The position numbers and the translations under genes are program-made. Below the pieces are notes generated by a model, which did not search any database, was not told the origin of the DNA, and was given only the letters and a program-made list of their open reading frames with translations. Below are positions 16,633-25,199 of a DNA stretch of 64,000 nt, piece by piece. The DNA is from Aquirhabdus sp. (GTDB lineage: Bacteria > Pseudomonadota > Gammaproteobacteria > Pseudomonadales > Moraxellaceae), in NCBI GenBank assembly GCA_030149815.1, contig JASLHI010000050.1:13926-77925 (forward strand), given 5' to 3'. Within the stretch, counting starts at the first letter, position 1; the number at the start of each line of letters is the position of its first letter.

Positions 16633-17046
16633 ATGACACAAGATATTTGGCTAAATCTACCCGTACAAGATCTAGAAAAGTCGATTGCATTTTTTACTGC
16701 AATTGGCTTTGCACGCAATCAAGGTCAAGGAAATACGGATAAATCCGCAAGCTTCCTAATTGGTGAGAAAAAGATTGTTCTCATGTTATTCACTCAAGAT
16801 GTTTTTTCTAGCTTTACTGGAAATACAATCTCAGACACGAGCCAGGGAACGGAAGTGTTATTTTCTCTAGGTGCCACTAGTCGAAATCAAGTCGACGACC
16901 TTGCTAATCGAGCGAAATCAGCAGGTGGAACTGTATTTGCTGAGCCGCGAGATTCAAATGGATTTATGTATGGTTGCGGACTTTGCGATCCAGATGGTCA
17001 TCGCTGGAATGTGCTTTTCATGGATACAAGCAAAATACCCCAATAA
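16633..17046 (+). CDS. VOC-family protein, glyoxalase/lactoylglutathione-lyase-like
   Basis: A 137-residue VOC protein beginning TQDIWLNLPVQDLEKSIAFFTAIGF and ending with the usual CDPDGHRWNVLFMD strand. The family comprises small metal-dependent enzymes and resistance proteins; the substrate is unknown. ATG 16633 with AAGAGAC upstream is preferred over the GTG immediately before it. It probably shares the TetR-controlled transcript of the preceding PhnB-like gene. Confidence 0.85.
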   Translation: MTQDIWLNLPVQDLEKSIAFFTAIGFARNQGQGNTDKSASFLIGEKKIVLMLFTQDVFSSFTGNTISDTSQGTEVLFSLGATSRNQVDDLANRAKSAGGTVFAEPRDSNGFMYGCGLCDPDGHRWNVLFMDTSKIPQ

Positions 17047-17062
17047 CTACCATCAGCACATC

Positions 17063-17086
17063 GCCTCTATTCTTTTTGATGGAGGC
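17063..17086 (+). terminator. Hairpin between VOC gene and isc operon
   Basis: GCCTCTAT pairs with ATGGAGGC across an 8-base T-rich loop, 17 bases after the VOC stop codon. The T run is in the loop rather than after the stem, so terminator activity is uncertain. Confidence 0.3.
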
Positions 17087-17160
17087 AATCACACTATTTT
17101 CTCGCAACACATAAAAATAATAAGCTTCATCAATAAAATTCACTATATTTCAATTCATTT

Positions 17161-17193
17161 AATCTTGACTAATTTAGTCGGAATTCTTAAAAT
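17161..17193 (+). promoter_or_regulatory. isc promoter with IscR type 1-like site
   Basis: TTGACT (17165-17170) and TAAAAT (17188-17193) with a 17-base spacer form a sigma-70-like promoter 44 bases before iscR. The sequence CTTGACTAATTTAGTCGGAA over the -35 matches the known IscR type 1 layout (GACT-A/T-rich centre-AGTCGG). [2Fe-2S]-IscR bound there would repress the operon, as in E. coli. Confidence 0.75.
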
Positions 17194-17236
17194 ACGTTCA
17201 ATCCATTTAATCTTCTTCTGGGAACGGAACCAGCCC

Positions 17237-17722
17237 ATGCGCTTAACTACGCGCGGTCGCTATGCCGTGACCGCCCTACTCGACTTGGCACTTCAAGCAT
17301 CTCTTGATGAACAGCCGATTACGCTTACTGAAATTGCAGAGCGTCAGTCGATTTCTATTGCTTATTTAGAACAATTATTTAGCAAGTTAAAACGTCGCGG
17401 TCTGGTTTCCAGTAGTCGTGGTGCGATGGGTGGTTATCGTCTAGCCAAACCAAGTCACGAAATTGCCATCCTTGACATTATTGAAGCGGTCAATGAATCC
17501 GTAGATGCAACGATGTGCGAAGGTCAAGGTAATTGCCGTAAGGGCGCGAAATGCCTAACCCATGACCTCTGGCATGATTTGTCTTCTCAAATTGAAAGTT
17601 ATCTTTCTGGCGTCACGATTGCGGATTTGGTCGCCAAATCTGGTGCTTCCGCCAGTGATACGCATGTGATTGCTGATTTATTGCCGCAATCAAGGCCACA
17701 GCCGGCAGTATCAATGTCGTAA
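17237..17722 (+). CDS. iscR: Fe-S cluster assembly regulator IscR
   Basis: Rrf2-family winged-helix regulator of 161 residues. It begins MRLTTRGRYAVTALLDLAL, has the DNA-binding helix SIAYLEQLFSKLKRRG near residue 40, and the three [2Fe-2S] ligands Cys94, Cys100 and Cys106. The holo form represses the isc operon. The open frame extends upstream to 16871, but that part overlaps the VOC gene and ATG 17237 matches the conserved IscR N-terminus. First gene of the isc operon, with a type 1-like IscR site over its promoter. Confidence 0.97.
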   Translation: MRLTTRGRYAVTALLDLALQASLDEQPITLTEIAERQSISIAYLEQLFSKLKRRGLVSSSRGAMGGYRLAKPSHEIAILDIIEAVNESVDATMCEGQGNCRKGAKCLTHDLWHDLSSQIESYLSGVTIADLVAKSGASASDTHVIADLLPQSRPQPAVSMS

Positions 17723-17797
17723 GTTGCAAAAGTTTTAAATGTAATGTTGCTTGAAAAAATGTTGTTTTTAAATGATTTGCTTGAATGAGTGCTTGAT

Positions 17798-19015
17798 ATG
17801 AAACGTCCAATTTATCTCGATTATGCTGCAACAACTCCTGTTGATCCGCGTGTTGCTGCGCGAATGATGCAGTTTTTGACGTTGGATGGCGATTTCGGCA
17901 ATCCTGCTTCACGCTCACACGGCTACGGCTGGCAAGCTGAAGAAGCGGTGGAACATGCACGTGAACAAGTCGCAAACCTCGTCCATGCTGACCCACGCGA
18001 AATCGTTTGGACTTCTGGTGCAACAGAATCAAACAACTTGGCAATCAAAGGCGTTGCACATTTCTATGCCAAAAAAGGCAAGCATATCATCACCAGCAAG
18101 ATTGAGCATAAAGCCGTTCTCGATCCTTGCCGTCAACTTGAAGACGAAGGTTATGAAGTCACTTACCTTGATCCAGAGCCAGGCACAGGTTTGATTCATC
18201 CTGAAGCGGTTGCTGCGGCGTTTCGTGATGACACGATTCTAGTTTCATTGATGATGGTCAACAACGAACTTGGGACGATTACTGATGTTGTTGCGATTGG
18301 TGAATTGACCCGCGCACGCGGTATTTATTTCCATGTTGATGCTGCACAAGCGACTGGCAAAGTGGAAATCGATTTATCAACGATGAAAATTGATTTAATG
18401 AGTTTCTCAGCGCATAAAACTTACGGCCCAAAAGGTATTGGCGCACTGTTCGTTCGTCGCTCTCCTCGCGTCCGTTTGCAAGCACAAATGCACGGTGGCG
18501 GTCATGAGCGCGGTATGCGCTCAGGCACACTCCCTACTCACCAAATCGTCGGTATGGGCGAAGCATTTGAAATCGCTGGCAAAGAAATGGTTGCTGAACA
18601 AGCACGCTTAAAAGTGCTACGTGATCAATTATGGGAAGGCTTACATACGCTTGAAGAAGTCTATCTGAATGGCGATGCAACTCAGCGTGTAGCAAACAAC
18701 TTGAATGTCAGCTTCAACTTTGTTGAAGGCGAATCACTGATGATGGCACTCAAAGATCTGGCTGTTTCTAGCGGTTCAGCATGTACTTCTGCAACGCTTG
18801 AGCCGTCATATGTTCTACGCGCACTCGGCTTGTCTGATGAAATGGCACATAGCTCGATTCGTTTCAGCATGGGACGTTTCACGACTAAAGAAGAAGTTGA
18901 TCAAGTTCTTGATTTTGCAAAGTTTGCAGTAGAAAAATTACGTGCACTTTCTCCACTGTGGGATATGCATCAAGAAGGTATCGATTTATCTACTGTTGAA
19001 TGGGCAGCACACTAA
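17798..19015 (+). CDS. iscS: Cysteine desulfurase IscS
   Basis: PLP-dependent enzyme that removes sulfur from cysteine and passes it as persulfide to IscU, tRNA-thiolation and other acceptors. 405 residues, close to E. coli IscS (404). Visible are the N-terminus KRPIYLDYAATTPVDPR, the PLP lysine in SFSAHKTYGPKG, and the mobile-loop persulfide cysteine in SSGSACTSA near residue 329. ATG 17798 is used rather than an in-frame GTG at 17789 because it gives the canonical N-terminus. It is followed by an unusually long gap (154 bases) with a strong hairpin before iscU. Confidence 0.98.
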   Translation: MKRPIYLDYAATTPVDPRVAARMMQFLTLDGDFGNPASRSHGYGWQAEEAVEHAREQVANLVHADPREIVWTSGATESNNLAIKGVAHFYAKKGKHIITSKIEHKAVLDPCRQLEDEGYEVTYLDPEPGTGLIHPEAVAAAFRDDTILVSLMMVNNELGTITDVVAIGELTRARGIYFHVDAAQATGKVEIDLSTMKIDLMSFSAHKTYGPKGIGALFVRRSPRVRLQAQMHGGGHERGMRSGTLPTHQIVGMGEAFEIAGKEMVAEQARLKVLRDQLWEGLHTLEEVYLNGDATQRVANNLNVSFNFVEGESLMMALKDLAVSSGSACTSATLEPSYVLRALGLSDEMAHSSIRFSMGRFTTKEEVDQVLDFAKFAVEKLRALSPLWDMHQEGIDLSTVEWAAH

Positions 19016-19030
19016 TCTTTAACGAAATAT

Positions 19031-19060
19031 TGAGTACATGTAACACAATTCATGTACTCA
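19031..19060 (+). other. Intercistronic hairpin between iscS and iscU
   Basis: TGAGTACATG (19031-19040) pairs perfectly with CATGTACTCA (19051-19060) across a 10-base loop. It starts 15 bases after the iscS stop codon and has no T run behind it, so it is more likely an mRNA-stability or processing element than a full terminator. Confidence 0.6.
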
Positions 19061-19169
19061 AATGTAATACAAATTAAGCGGAGATCGGCGCTGAAATCAT
19101 CAGTAATGATCCCCATCTATTTAGATAGACGCTACTTATTTCCCAGCAGGGAAAAGCAGGAGACGTATC

Positions 19170-19565
19170 ATGGCATATAGCGACAAGGTCATCGACCATT
19201 ATGAAAATCCACGCAATGTTGGCGTGCTCGACAAAAACTCTGCCGATGTCGGAACTGGCATGGTTGGCGCACCAGCATGTGGTGATGTCATGCGTCTGCA
19301 AATCCAAGTCAACGATGCAGGCATCATCGAAGATGCACGCTTCAAAACCTATGGTTGCGGTTCTGCGATTGCTTCAAGCTCATTGGTGACTGAATGGCTG
19401 AAAGGTAAAAACCTCGACGAAGCCAGTCAAATCAAAAACTCAGCAATTGCTGAAGAGTTAGCATTACCACCAGTGAAAATCCATTGCTCAGTTTTGGCTG
19501 AAGATGCGATCAAAGCTGCAATCGAAGACTATCGCAGCAAGAAACAAGCAAAAGAAACTGCTTGA
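19170..19565 (+). CDS. iscU: Fe-S cluster scaffold IscU
   Basis: Scaffold on which [2Fe-2S] and [4Fe-4S] clusters are built. 131 residues. The three cluster ligands lie in GAPACGDVM (Cys near 37), YGCGSAIASS (near 63) and KIHCSVLAED (near 106), with the LPPVK motif recognised by the chaperone HscA just before the third. AGGAGACG precedes ATG 19170. Perfect hairpins flank the gene in both neighbouring gaps. Confidence 0.98.
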   Translation: MAYSDKVIDHYENPRNVGVLDKNSADVGTGMVGAPACGDVMRLQIQVNDAGIIEDARFKTYGCGSAIASSSLVTEWLKGKNLDEASQIKNSAIAEELALPPVKIHCSVLAEDAIKAAIEDYRSKKQAKETA

Positions 19566-19590
19566 TTTTTTAAGCTGGCAGATAAAAACA

Positions 19591-19623
19591 GAATATTTAA
19601 CTTACCTTTTTAGTTAAATATTC
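19591..19623 (+). other. Intercistronic hairpin between iscU and iscA
   Basis: GAATATTTAACT (19591-19602) pairs perfectly over 12 bases with AGTTAAATATTC (19612-19623), loop 9 bases. It lies 25 bases after the iscU stop. The 3' side reads CTGACAAATTG, not a T run. Together with the iscS-iscU hairpin it brackets iscU. Confidence 0.6.
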
Positions 19624-19673
19624 CTGACAAATTGATTTTTGAGTGGCTGTTTAAAAACAGCAGGAGCAATCCA

Positions 19674-20018
19674 ATGACAGAAGCAACAGCAAACGCTGGC
19701 ATTAGCTTAAGTGAACGCGCAGCGACACATGTGCGTGATTATTTGACTCATCGCGGCAAAGGTGAAGGTATTCGTGTTGGCGTAAAAACATCTGGCTGCT
19801 CTGGTCTTGCTTATGTCCTTGAGTTTGTAGATCAAGTTGATCCACATGATCAAAAGTTTGTCGCACATGGCGTGAATGTTTTTATCGACCCAAAAAGCAT
19901 GGTTTATCTTGATGGTCTAGAAATGGACTATGTCAAAGAGGGCTTGAACGAAGGTTTCCGATTTGATAATCCAAACAAAAAGGGTGAATGTGGTTGTGGC
20001 GAATCATTCACCGTTTAA
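19674..20018 (+). CDS. iscA: A-type Fe-S carrier IscA
   Basis: A-type carrier that passes clusters or iron to apo-proteins. 114 residues from ATG 19674 (AGGAG 9 bases upstream); the longer frame to 19632 lacks a ribosome binding site. The three conserved cysteines are in TSGCSGLAYV and in the C-terminal CGCGESF motif. Fourth gene of the operon. Confidence 0.96.
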   Translation: MTEATANAGISLSERAATHVRDYLTHRGKGEGIRVGVKTSGCSGLAYVLEFVDQVDPHDQKFVAHGVNVFIDPKSMVYLDGLEMDYVKEGLNEGFRFDNPNKKGECGCGESFTV

Positions 20019-20069
20019 TCGCGTTGTACCGTGTTGAATAGCTAATTGCGCTTAGAGCAGGAATGTGTT

Positions 20070-20585
20070 TTGAATTTTTTTGAATTATTCGATCTCGACC
20101 CTTCATTTGATGTTGATTTAGGTCAATTGACAACGCGTTATCGCGCACTACAACGCCAATATCATCCTGATCAGCTACAAGCACAGTCCAGCACAGATCA
20201 AGCCCTCGCCCAGCTCCAGCAATCAGCAAAAGTCAATGAAGCCTATGACACGCTGTGTATCGCAGCAAAACGCGCTGCATACTTACTAGAACTCAAGAAA
20301 CAGGCGATTGCTTTAGAACAATCGATTGGCGATATTGATTTCTTGCAAAATGCCCTTGAAGTACGTGAGCAGCTGGATGAGGTGGATTCACCTGAAGACA
20401 TCGAAAGCCTTCGTACTGAAATTAATCAATGGATTCAAGCATTATCCAATGAATTTAGAATTGATTATGCGGATGAAGATTGGGCAGAAGCACGAGATAC
20501 CTGCCGTAAACTCGCTTTTATGCAGAAAATTCTGAATGATATTGATTCCGCTGAAGACCAATTTGATGATCTAGAAGACTTTTGA
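20070..20585 (+). CDS. hscB: Co-chaperone HscB
   Basis: J-domain protein that delivers IscU to HscA. The J domain has the HPD motif in RQYHPDQLQ near residue 30, and the C-terminal helices bind IscU. I start it at TTG 20070, giving MNFFELFDL and exactly 171 residues as in E. coli HscB, with AGGA about 8 bases upstream. An in-frame TTG at 20046 would add eight unconserved residues. No in-frame ATG exists at the expected place, so this is a real non-ATG start. Confidence 0.92.
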   Translation: MNFFELFDLDPSFDVDLGQLTTRYRALQRQYHPDQLQAQSSTDQALAQLQQSAKVNEAYDTLCIAAKRAAYLLELKKQAIALEQSIGDIDFLQNALEVREQLDEVDSPEDIESLRTEINQWIQALSNEFRIDYADEDWAEARDTCRKLAFMQKILNDIDSAEDQFDDLEDF

Positions 20586-20654
20586 TGAGATTCGCATAAG
20601 TCTTCACAAATTACTCGCTCCTTTAACCCATATTTTGTAGGATTTAATCGCGCA

Positions 20655-22547
20655 ATGGCTTTGCTCCAAATCGCAGAACCTGGTCAAACCACGGCCCCGC
20701 ATCAACATCGACTTGCGGTTGGCATCGACCTTGGAACAACCCATTCTTTGGTTGCAACCATTCGTTCAGGTCGTCCTACGATCCTTGCCGACGAAAATGG
20801 TGCGCTACTCTTACCTTCTGTCGTTCACTATCAAGTGATTGGCAATGAAGAAAATCTGACATCATATACAACGGTTGGACACAAAGCATTGGATGTTGCT
20901 GTTGCAGACCCTACCAACACTTTGATCTCTGTCAAAAGATTTATGGGGCGATCAAAAAACGATATCAAGTTTTATCATCCTTATGAATTAGTTGGTCAAG
21001 CAGACGAAATGCCTGCGTTTATGACCGCACAAGGTCGTAAAACTCCGATTGAAGTTTCTGCTGATATTCTGAAAACCCTGCGCATTCGCGCTGAAAAAGC
21101 CCTTGGTGGTGAGTTAATTGGTGCTGTCATTACGGTTCCTGCCTATTTTGACGAAGCACAACGCCAAGCCACACGCGAAGCAGCTCAACATGCAGGAATT
21201 AACGTGTTACGCCTGTTAAATGAGCCTACCGCAGCAGCAATCGCCTATGGCTTAGATCATATTGATCCAAGCCGTGCAGATGATGATGATGATGATGAAC
21301 GCATCCAAGTGATTTATGATTTTGGTGGTGGTACGTTCGATATTTCCTTGCTACGCCTAAGTAAAGGTGTTTATGAAGTCCTTGCAACAGGCGGACATAC
21401 AGCGCTTGGCGGCGATGATATTGATCGTTTGATTGTCGGCTGGCTGATTGAACAAACAGGACAAGAAAATCCAACTCCCGCTGAACAACAAGCATTACTT
21501 CAAGCAGCCAAACAAGCTAAAGAAGCATTGAGTACCCAGGAAAACGTTACCGTAACAATCAATGAAAAAGCATTAACGTTAACTGTAACAATTTTTGAAG
21601 AACTTATTAGACCATTGATTGATAGAACTTTAGCAGTTTGTAAACGTGTCCTTCGCGATGCCAAACGTAAAGTCGAAGACGTTGATGCAGTTGTTTTGGT
21701 AGGTGGTTCTACACGTATTCCAGCAATCCAGCGCAATGTCGAAGCCTTGTTCAACCGCACCCCACTTTGCACACTGAATCCCGATCAAGTCGTTGCATTA
21801 GGCGCTGCAATCTCTGCGGATCAACTGGTTGGCAATGGAAAAGACGGTGCGTTATTACTTGATGTCACCCCGCTTTCACTGGGTTTGGAAACTATGGGCG
21901 GCTTGGTTGAACGCTTAATTCCACGTAACTCACCGATTCCGATTGTGCGCCAGCAAGAGTTCACGACCTACAAAGACGGTCAGACCGCGATGCTGATTCA
22001 CGTATTACAAGGTGAACGCGAAACTGTTGAACATAATCGCTCACTTGGGCGCTTTGAATTACGTGGTATTCCGCCAATGATGGCTGGCGCAGCGCGGATT
22101 ATGGTCAGTTTTCAAATCGATGCTGACGGATTACTCTCAGTATCAGCACGTGAAACAACCACAGGGATTCAAAGTGAAATTGCTATTAAGCCGTCCTATG
22201 GTTTATCACATATCGATGCAGAACGTTTCTTAACTGAAAGTTTCAAAAATGCTCAAGAAGATAAAGACTTACGAAACCTACTTGAAGCAAAAGTTGAAGT
22301 CGAACGTGAATTACTTGCACTTGAACAAGCGATTATTCAAGACAAAGATCTTTTGACTGCTGAAGAAAATGAAAAGTTACATGTAGCAATTGACCAGTTA
22401 AAAGATGCGTTAAACACAAATCAACTGACTGAAATTCAAGCTGCTACTGCTCAATTAAAAACTCATAGTGATGCATTCGCCGCAATACGAATGAATCGTA
22501 GTGTGAGCAAAGCCTTAAAAGGCACATTATTAACAGATTGGCGTTAA
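20655..22547 (+). CDS. hscA: Fe-S assembly chaperone HscA
   Basis: Hsp70-class chaperone (630 residues) that binds the LPPVK motif of IscU and drives cluster release. The ATPase domain shows VGIDLGTTHSLVA, VPAYFDEAQRQATREAA and YDFGGGTFDISLL; the substrate domain begins LLDVTPLSLGLETMGG. Between the first two lobes a run of six aspartates (codons at 21279-21296) forms an acidic insertion not usual in the family. Followed after 48 bases by fdx. Confidence 0.97.
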   Translation: MALLQIAEPGQTTAPHQHRLAVGIDLGTTHSLVATIRSGRPTILADENGALLLPSVVHYQVIGNEENLTSYTTVGHKALDVAVADPTNTLISVKRFMGRSKNDIKFYHPYELVGQADEMPAFMTAQGRKTPIEVSADILKTLRIRAEKALGGELIGAVITVPAYFDEAQRQATREAAQHAGINVLRLLNEPTAAAIAYGLDHIDPSRADDDDDDERIQVIYDFGGGTFDISLLRLSKGVYEVLATGGHTALGGDDIDRLIVGWLIEQTGQENPTPAEQQALLQAAKQAKEALSTQENVTVTINEKALTLTVTIFEELIRPLIDRTLAVCKRVLRDAKRKVEDVDAVVLVGGSTRIPAIQRNVEALFNRTPLCTLNPDQVVALGAAISADQLVGNGKDGALLLDVTPLSLGLETMGGLVERLIPRNSPIPIVRQQEFTTYKDGQTAMLIHVLQGERETVEHNRSLGRFELRGIPPMMAGAARIMVSFQIDADGLLSVSARETTTGIQSEIAIKPSYGLSHIDAERFLTESFKNAQEDKDLRNLLEAKVEVERELLALEQAIIQDKDLLTAEENEKLHVAIDQLKDALNTNQLTEIQAATAQLKTHSDAFAAIRMNRSVSKALKGTLLTDWR

Positions 22548-22595
22548 TCTTATCGATCTTTGATGAAAACCAAATTGTAAATTGGAAGTTTATAA

Positions 22596-22934
22596 ATGAC
22601 CCGTATTACCGTAATGCCACATGCTCAATTTTGTCCACAAGGTGCTGAATTTGAAGCTGATAAAGAAAAAAACTTGTGCCAACAGCTATTAGACAATGGC
22701 ATTAAAATTGAACATGCCTGCGATATGTCTGCAGCATGTACGACCTGCCATGTGGTTGTTCGTGAAGGGTTTAATTCATTAGAAGAAATGGATGATGTTG
22801 AAGCAGACTTGTTGGATCGTGCATGGGGATTAGAACCCGATTCACGTTTGTCATGCCAAATGAAAGTGGCTGACAAAGACTTAGTGATCGAAATTCCTCG
22901 CTATACAATTAATCATGCTTCTGAAAAACACTAA
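22596..22934 (+). CDS. fdx: [2Fe-2S] ferredoxin of the isc operon
   Basis: Adrenodoxin-type ferredoxin of 112 residues supplying electrons for cluster assembly. Cluster ligands are in CDMSAACTTCHVVV (Cx5Cx2C) and LSCQMKV near residue 87. Last gene of the isc operon; a rho-independent terminator follows at 22949. Confidence 0.97.
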   Translation: MTRITVMPHAQFCPQGAEFEADKEKNLCQQLLDNGIKIEHACDMSAACTTCHVVVREGFNSLEEMDDVEADLLDRAWGLEPDSRLSCQMKVADKDLVIEIPRYTINHASEKH

Positions 22935-22948
22935 TTCATTGACGGGTT

Positions 22949-22979
22949 AAAGCACACGATTAAATTTGGTGTGCTTTTT
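22949..22979 (+). terminator. Terminator of the isc operon
   Basis: AAAGCACAC pairs with GTGTGCTTT over nine bases and runs into TTTTT. The stop codon of the convergent cyclase gene (22960) lies inside the loop, so the two transcription units share this end. Confidence 0.85.
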
Positions 22980-24429
22980 CAATATTTTCAGCAACTTGCT
23001 TCAATGTACGTGTAATTTTTTCTTTATCGTACGATTTCACCATATCTAGATCGAGTTGTAAGTTAAACCCATCAAACTCGTACTCACTCCATCGTTTTTG
23101 ATGTGCAGGGACGTTTTCATAACGACCTTTAACAAGCCATGTTTTAATCGGCTCAGCGATTCCTTTTAAACTTAGCTCACCACTTTCGGCACAATTAATC
23201 TGACTCTTAACCTGATTAAATGTTTCTTCATTTATTAATATTTCATCTCTATTTGCCGCAGCTTGTAAACGTGCAGCAAGATTAGCTTCACGACCAATGA
23301 TAGTATAGCTCATCCTCGATGCACTACCAAAATTCCCAACATGACAATATCCTGTAGCAATGCCCATTCTGACGTGTAGTTTTCCAAACTCAGATTCGTG
23401 ATATTTTTGTCGTAACCGTTTCATTTCTATTTGCATCGCAACAGCCATATCAATACACGCTAAAGCATCCAAATGAGAGCCTTTGGTTGTTGGATCACCA
23501 AAGAAAATAACGAGTGCATCGCCCACAAATTTATCAATTGTGCCGCCATATTTTTTGGCAATGTTGGACATTTTTTCAAAGTAAGTATTGAGTAAATGTG
23601 CCAAATCATCAGGTGATAAATTTTCTGATAATTGGGTGAAACCTTCTATATCTGAAAAAAAGATAGTTAATTTTTTTCTTTTATTATCTAAACTTGTCTC
23701 AAGAGAATTATTTGCAATTGCTTGCCAAACTTGACTGGGCACATAACGAGCCAACTTATTGGCCATTTTAATATTACGATTATTCTTTTCTTCTATATCC
23801 AACACATTTTGCTTCAAAATATCCACTTGCCTTTCTGCAAAATTAAGTGACATTGAGATATATAAAGTAAAGCCAACAATACTGGTAACCTGCACCAATC
23901 CAGATGATTGAGGCAATGAGTCATTCTGAAATAAGATCTGATGAATATTAATATCAAGTAAATCAGAGGAAATATAAGCTGTAAGGATACAAACAAACAG
24001 GTTAATCACAAGGAAAAATAAATTTCTAAACTCAACCAGCCTAAATACGAGCATCATGACAAAGATTAGAGATGGTGTGAGAGCATATTGCAGAAAACTA
24101 ATTGCTACGCCTGTACAGACCGCATCAATAAATACGACAGACCAAATGATCTGCATATTTCGAATATCACTGGGAATCAAAATATCTGGATCAACAGCAC
24201 CATTATTTCGCTGATTAAATTTTCGTTGCAAATATTCAGCTAATCTAAACTGTAGATATGGCATAGAAAGCATTAAAGACATGAAGAAAATGCTTTTATT
24301 GCTATATCGAAAAGTATTATGGTGATCGTATAAGCTAATTAAAAAAATGATAATAAATACAATATACGCCGCTGTACGACGCTGCTGACCAAACCATTGT
24401 ACAAATCCGATAGAGGCCGCATACGCCAT
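22960..24429 (-). CDS. Membrane-bound class III adenylate/guanylate cyclase
   Basis: A 489-residue protein with an N-terminal membrane sensor of about six hydrophobic segments (residues 15-200, resembling the MASE2 module of CyaB-like cyclases) and a C-terminal class III catalytic domain (about 250-430). Metal ligands are the aspartates of FFSDIEGFT and GDALVIFFGD; IDKFVGDA carries the lysine typical of ATP specificity, and NLAARLQ the transition-state arginine. It probably makes cAMP in response to a membrane or environmental cue. It is transcribed alone, converging on the isc operon. Confidence 0.9.
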   Translation of the reverse strand: MAYAASIGFVQWFGQQRRTAAYIVFIIIFLISLYDHHNTFRYSNKSIFFMSLMLSMPYLQFRLAEYLQRKFNQRNNGAVDPDILIPSDIRNMQIIWSVVFIDAVCTGVAISFLQYALTPSLIFVMMLVFRLVEFRNLFFLVINLFVCILTAYISSDLLDINIHQILFQNDSLPQSSGLVQVTSIVGFTLYISMSLNFAERQVDILKQNVLDIEEKNNRNIKMANKLARYVPSQVWQAIANNSLETSLDNKRKKLTIFFSDIEGFTQLSENLSPDDLAHLLNTYFEKMSNIAKKYGGTIDKFVGDALVIFFGDPTTKGSHLDALACIDMAVAMQIEMKRLRQKYHESEFGKLHVRMGIATGYCHVGNFGSASRMSYTIIGREANLAARLQAAANRDEILINEETFNQVKSQINCAESGELSLKGIAEPIKTWLVKGRYENVPAHQKRWSEYEFDGFNLQLDLDMVKSYDKEKITRTLKQVAENIEKAHQI

Positions 24430-24526
24430 ATTTTTACTCGCCTTTTAGTCTTGTTACCATAAAGCCATCTTCCTTTAGCTTTTACTTTGTGCTGTTTATT
24501 ATTGTATAAGTTCCATTTTATTTACA

Positions 24527-24574
24527 ACTAGAGTTGAACTAAGCAAATCTATCATGACTCAATTCAACTCTAGT
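24527..24574. repeat. 12-bp perfect inverted repeat
   Basis: ACTAGAGTTGAA (24527-24538) and TTCAACTCTAGT (24563-24574) form a perfect 12-bp stem with a 24-base loop in the gap between the HIT and cyclase genes. No T run follows on either strand. It could be a weak terminator for the HIT gene, an operator or a remnant repeat. Confidence 0.5.
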
Positions 24575-24616
24575 CAATTCATATCGACTTAAAACAACCG
24601 TCTGTCAGGCGGTAAA

Positions 24617-25051
24617 TCAATCCATCTTCCAATCAAATGGCATTTCACTTTGGCCACGCAATCCAAGCATTAGTGTTTGGCGCATACGTTGCAATGCCTC
24701 AACAGTGTAATCAACTGGACGATTACCCCACACTGGATTAGGCCAAGTTAGATCATTTTGGTAGCGAACAATATGATGAAAATGCAATTGAGAAACTTGA
24801 TTTCCAAGTGCAGCAACATTCATCTTATCAGCACGAAAAATACGAGATAGTTGACTTGATAGCCAGCTAGATTCACGTAAAAATTGTGCTTGATCTTGAG
24901 GCGATAACTCATAAAGCTCAGTAGCTTGAGATACACGTGGAACCAAGATAAGCCACGGATACTGCATGTCATTCATCAGACGGCAGGTAGATAATGGGAA
25001 GTCGCCAACAAGGAACGTATCCTGCGCGAGTTTTGGGTGTAAACTAAACAT
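24617..25051 (-). CDS. HIT-family nucleotide hydrolase/transferase
   Basis: A 144-residue histidine-triad protein starting MFSLHPKLAQDTFLVGD. The triad region is VSQLHFHHIVRY near residue 95, where the histidines bind the alpha-phosphate of dinucleotide or AMP-conjugate substrates. The frame is open to 25117, but conserved similarity begins at ATG 25051; no strong ribosome binding site is seen for any start. Physiological substrate unknown. Confidence 0.85.
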   Translation of the reverse strand: MFSLHPKLAQDTFLVGDFPLSTCRLMNDMQYPWLILVPRVSQATELYELSPQDQAQFLRESSWLSSQLSRIFRADKMNVAALGNQVSQLHFHHIVRYQNDLTWPNPVWGNRPVDYTVEALQRMRQTLMLGLRGQSEMPFDWKMD

Positions 25052-25140
25052 AAACAAGCCAAAGCCAGAAATTTCAAAAGTTATCAATCTTAGCACAGCT
25101 CGAATCATATAGCACAAATCAAGCGTAAGAATTTAGAAGC

Positions 25141-25176
25141 AAAAAACGGCTACCAGATTATCTAGTAGCCGTTTTT
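25141..25176 (-). terminator. Bidirectional-looking terminator after WXXGXW lipoprotein gene
   Basis: AAAAACGGCTAC pairs with GTAGCCGTTTTT, loop 11 bases, with T runs on both strands. It lies 24 bases past the stop of the minus-strand lipoprotein gene. Confidence 0.9.
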
Positions 25177-25199
25177 ATGTATCTAAGTTGCGCTATCAA

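Noticed and set aside
16871..17236. N-terminal extension of the iscR frame
   Set aside because: It overlaps the VOC gene and the isc promoter, and canonical IscR starts at 17237.
21226..21495. A leftward frame inside hscA with a His-rich run
   Set aside because: It is the reverse complement of the (GAT)6 repeat and other hscA codons, a shadow of the real gene.
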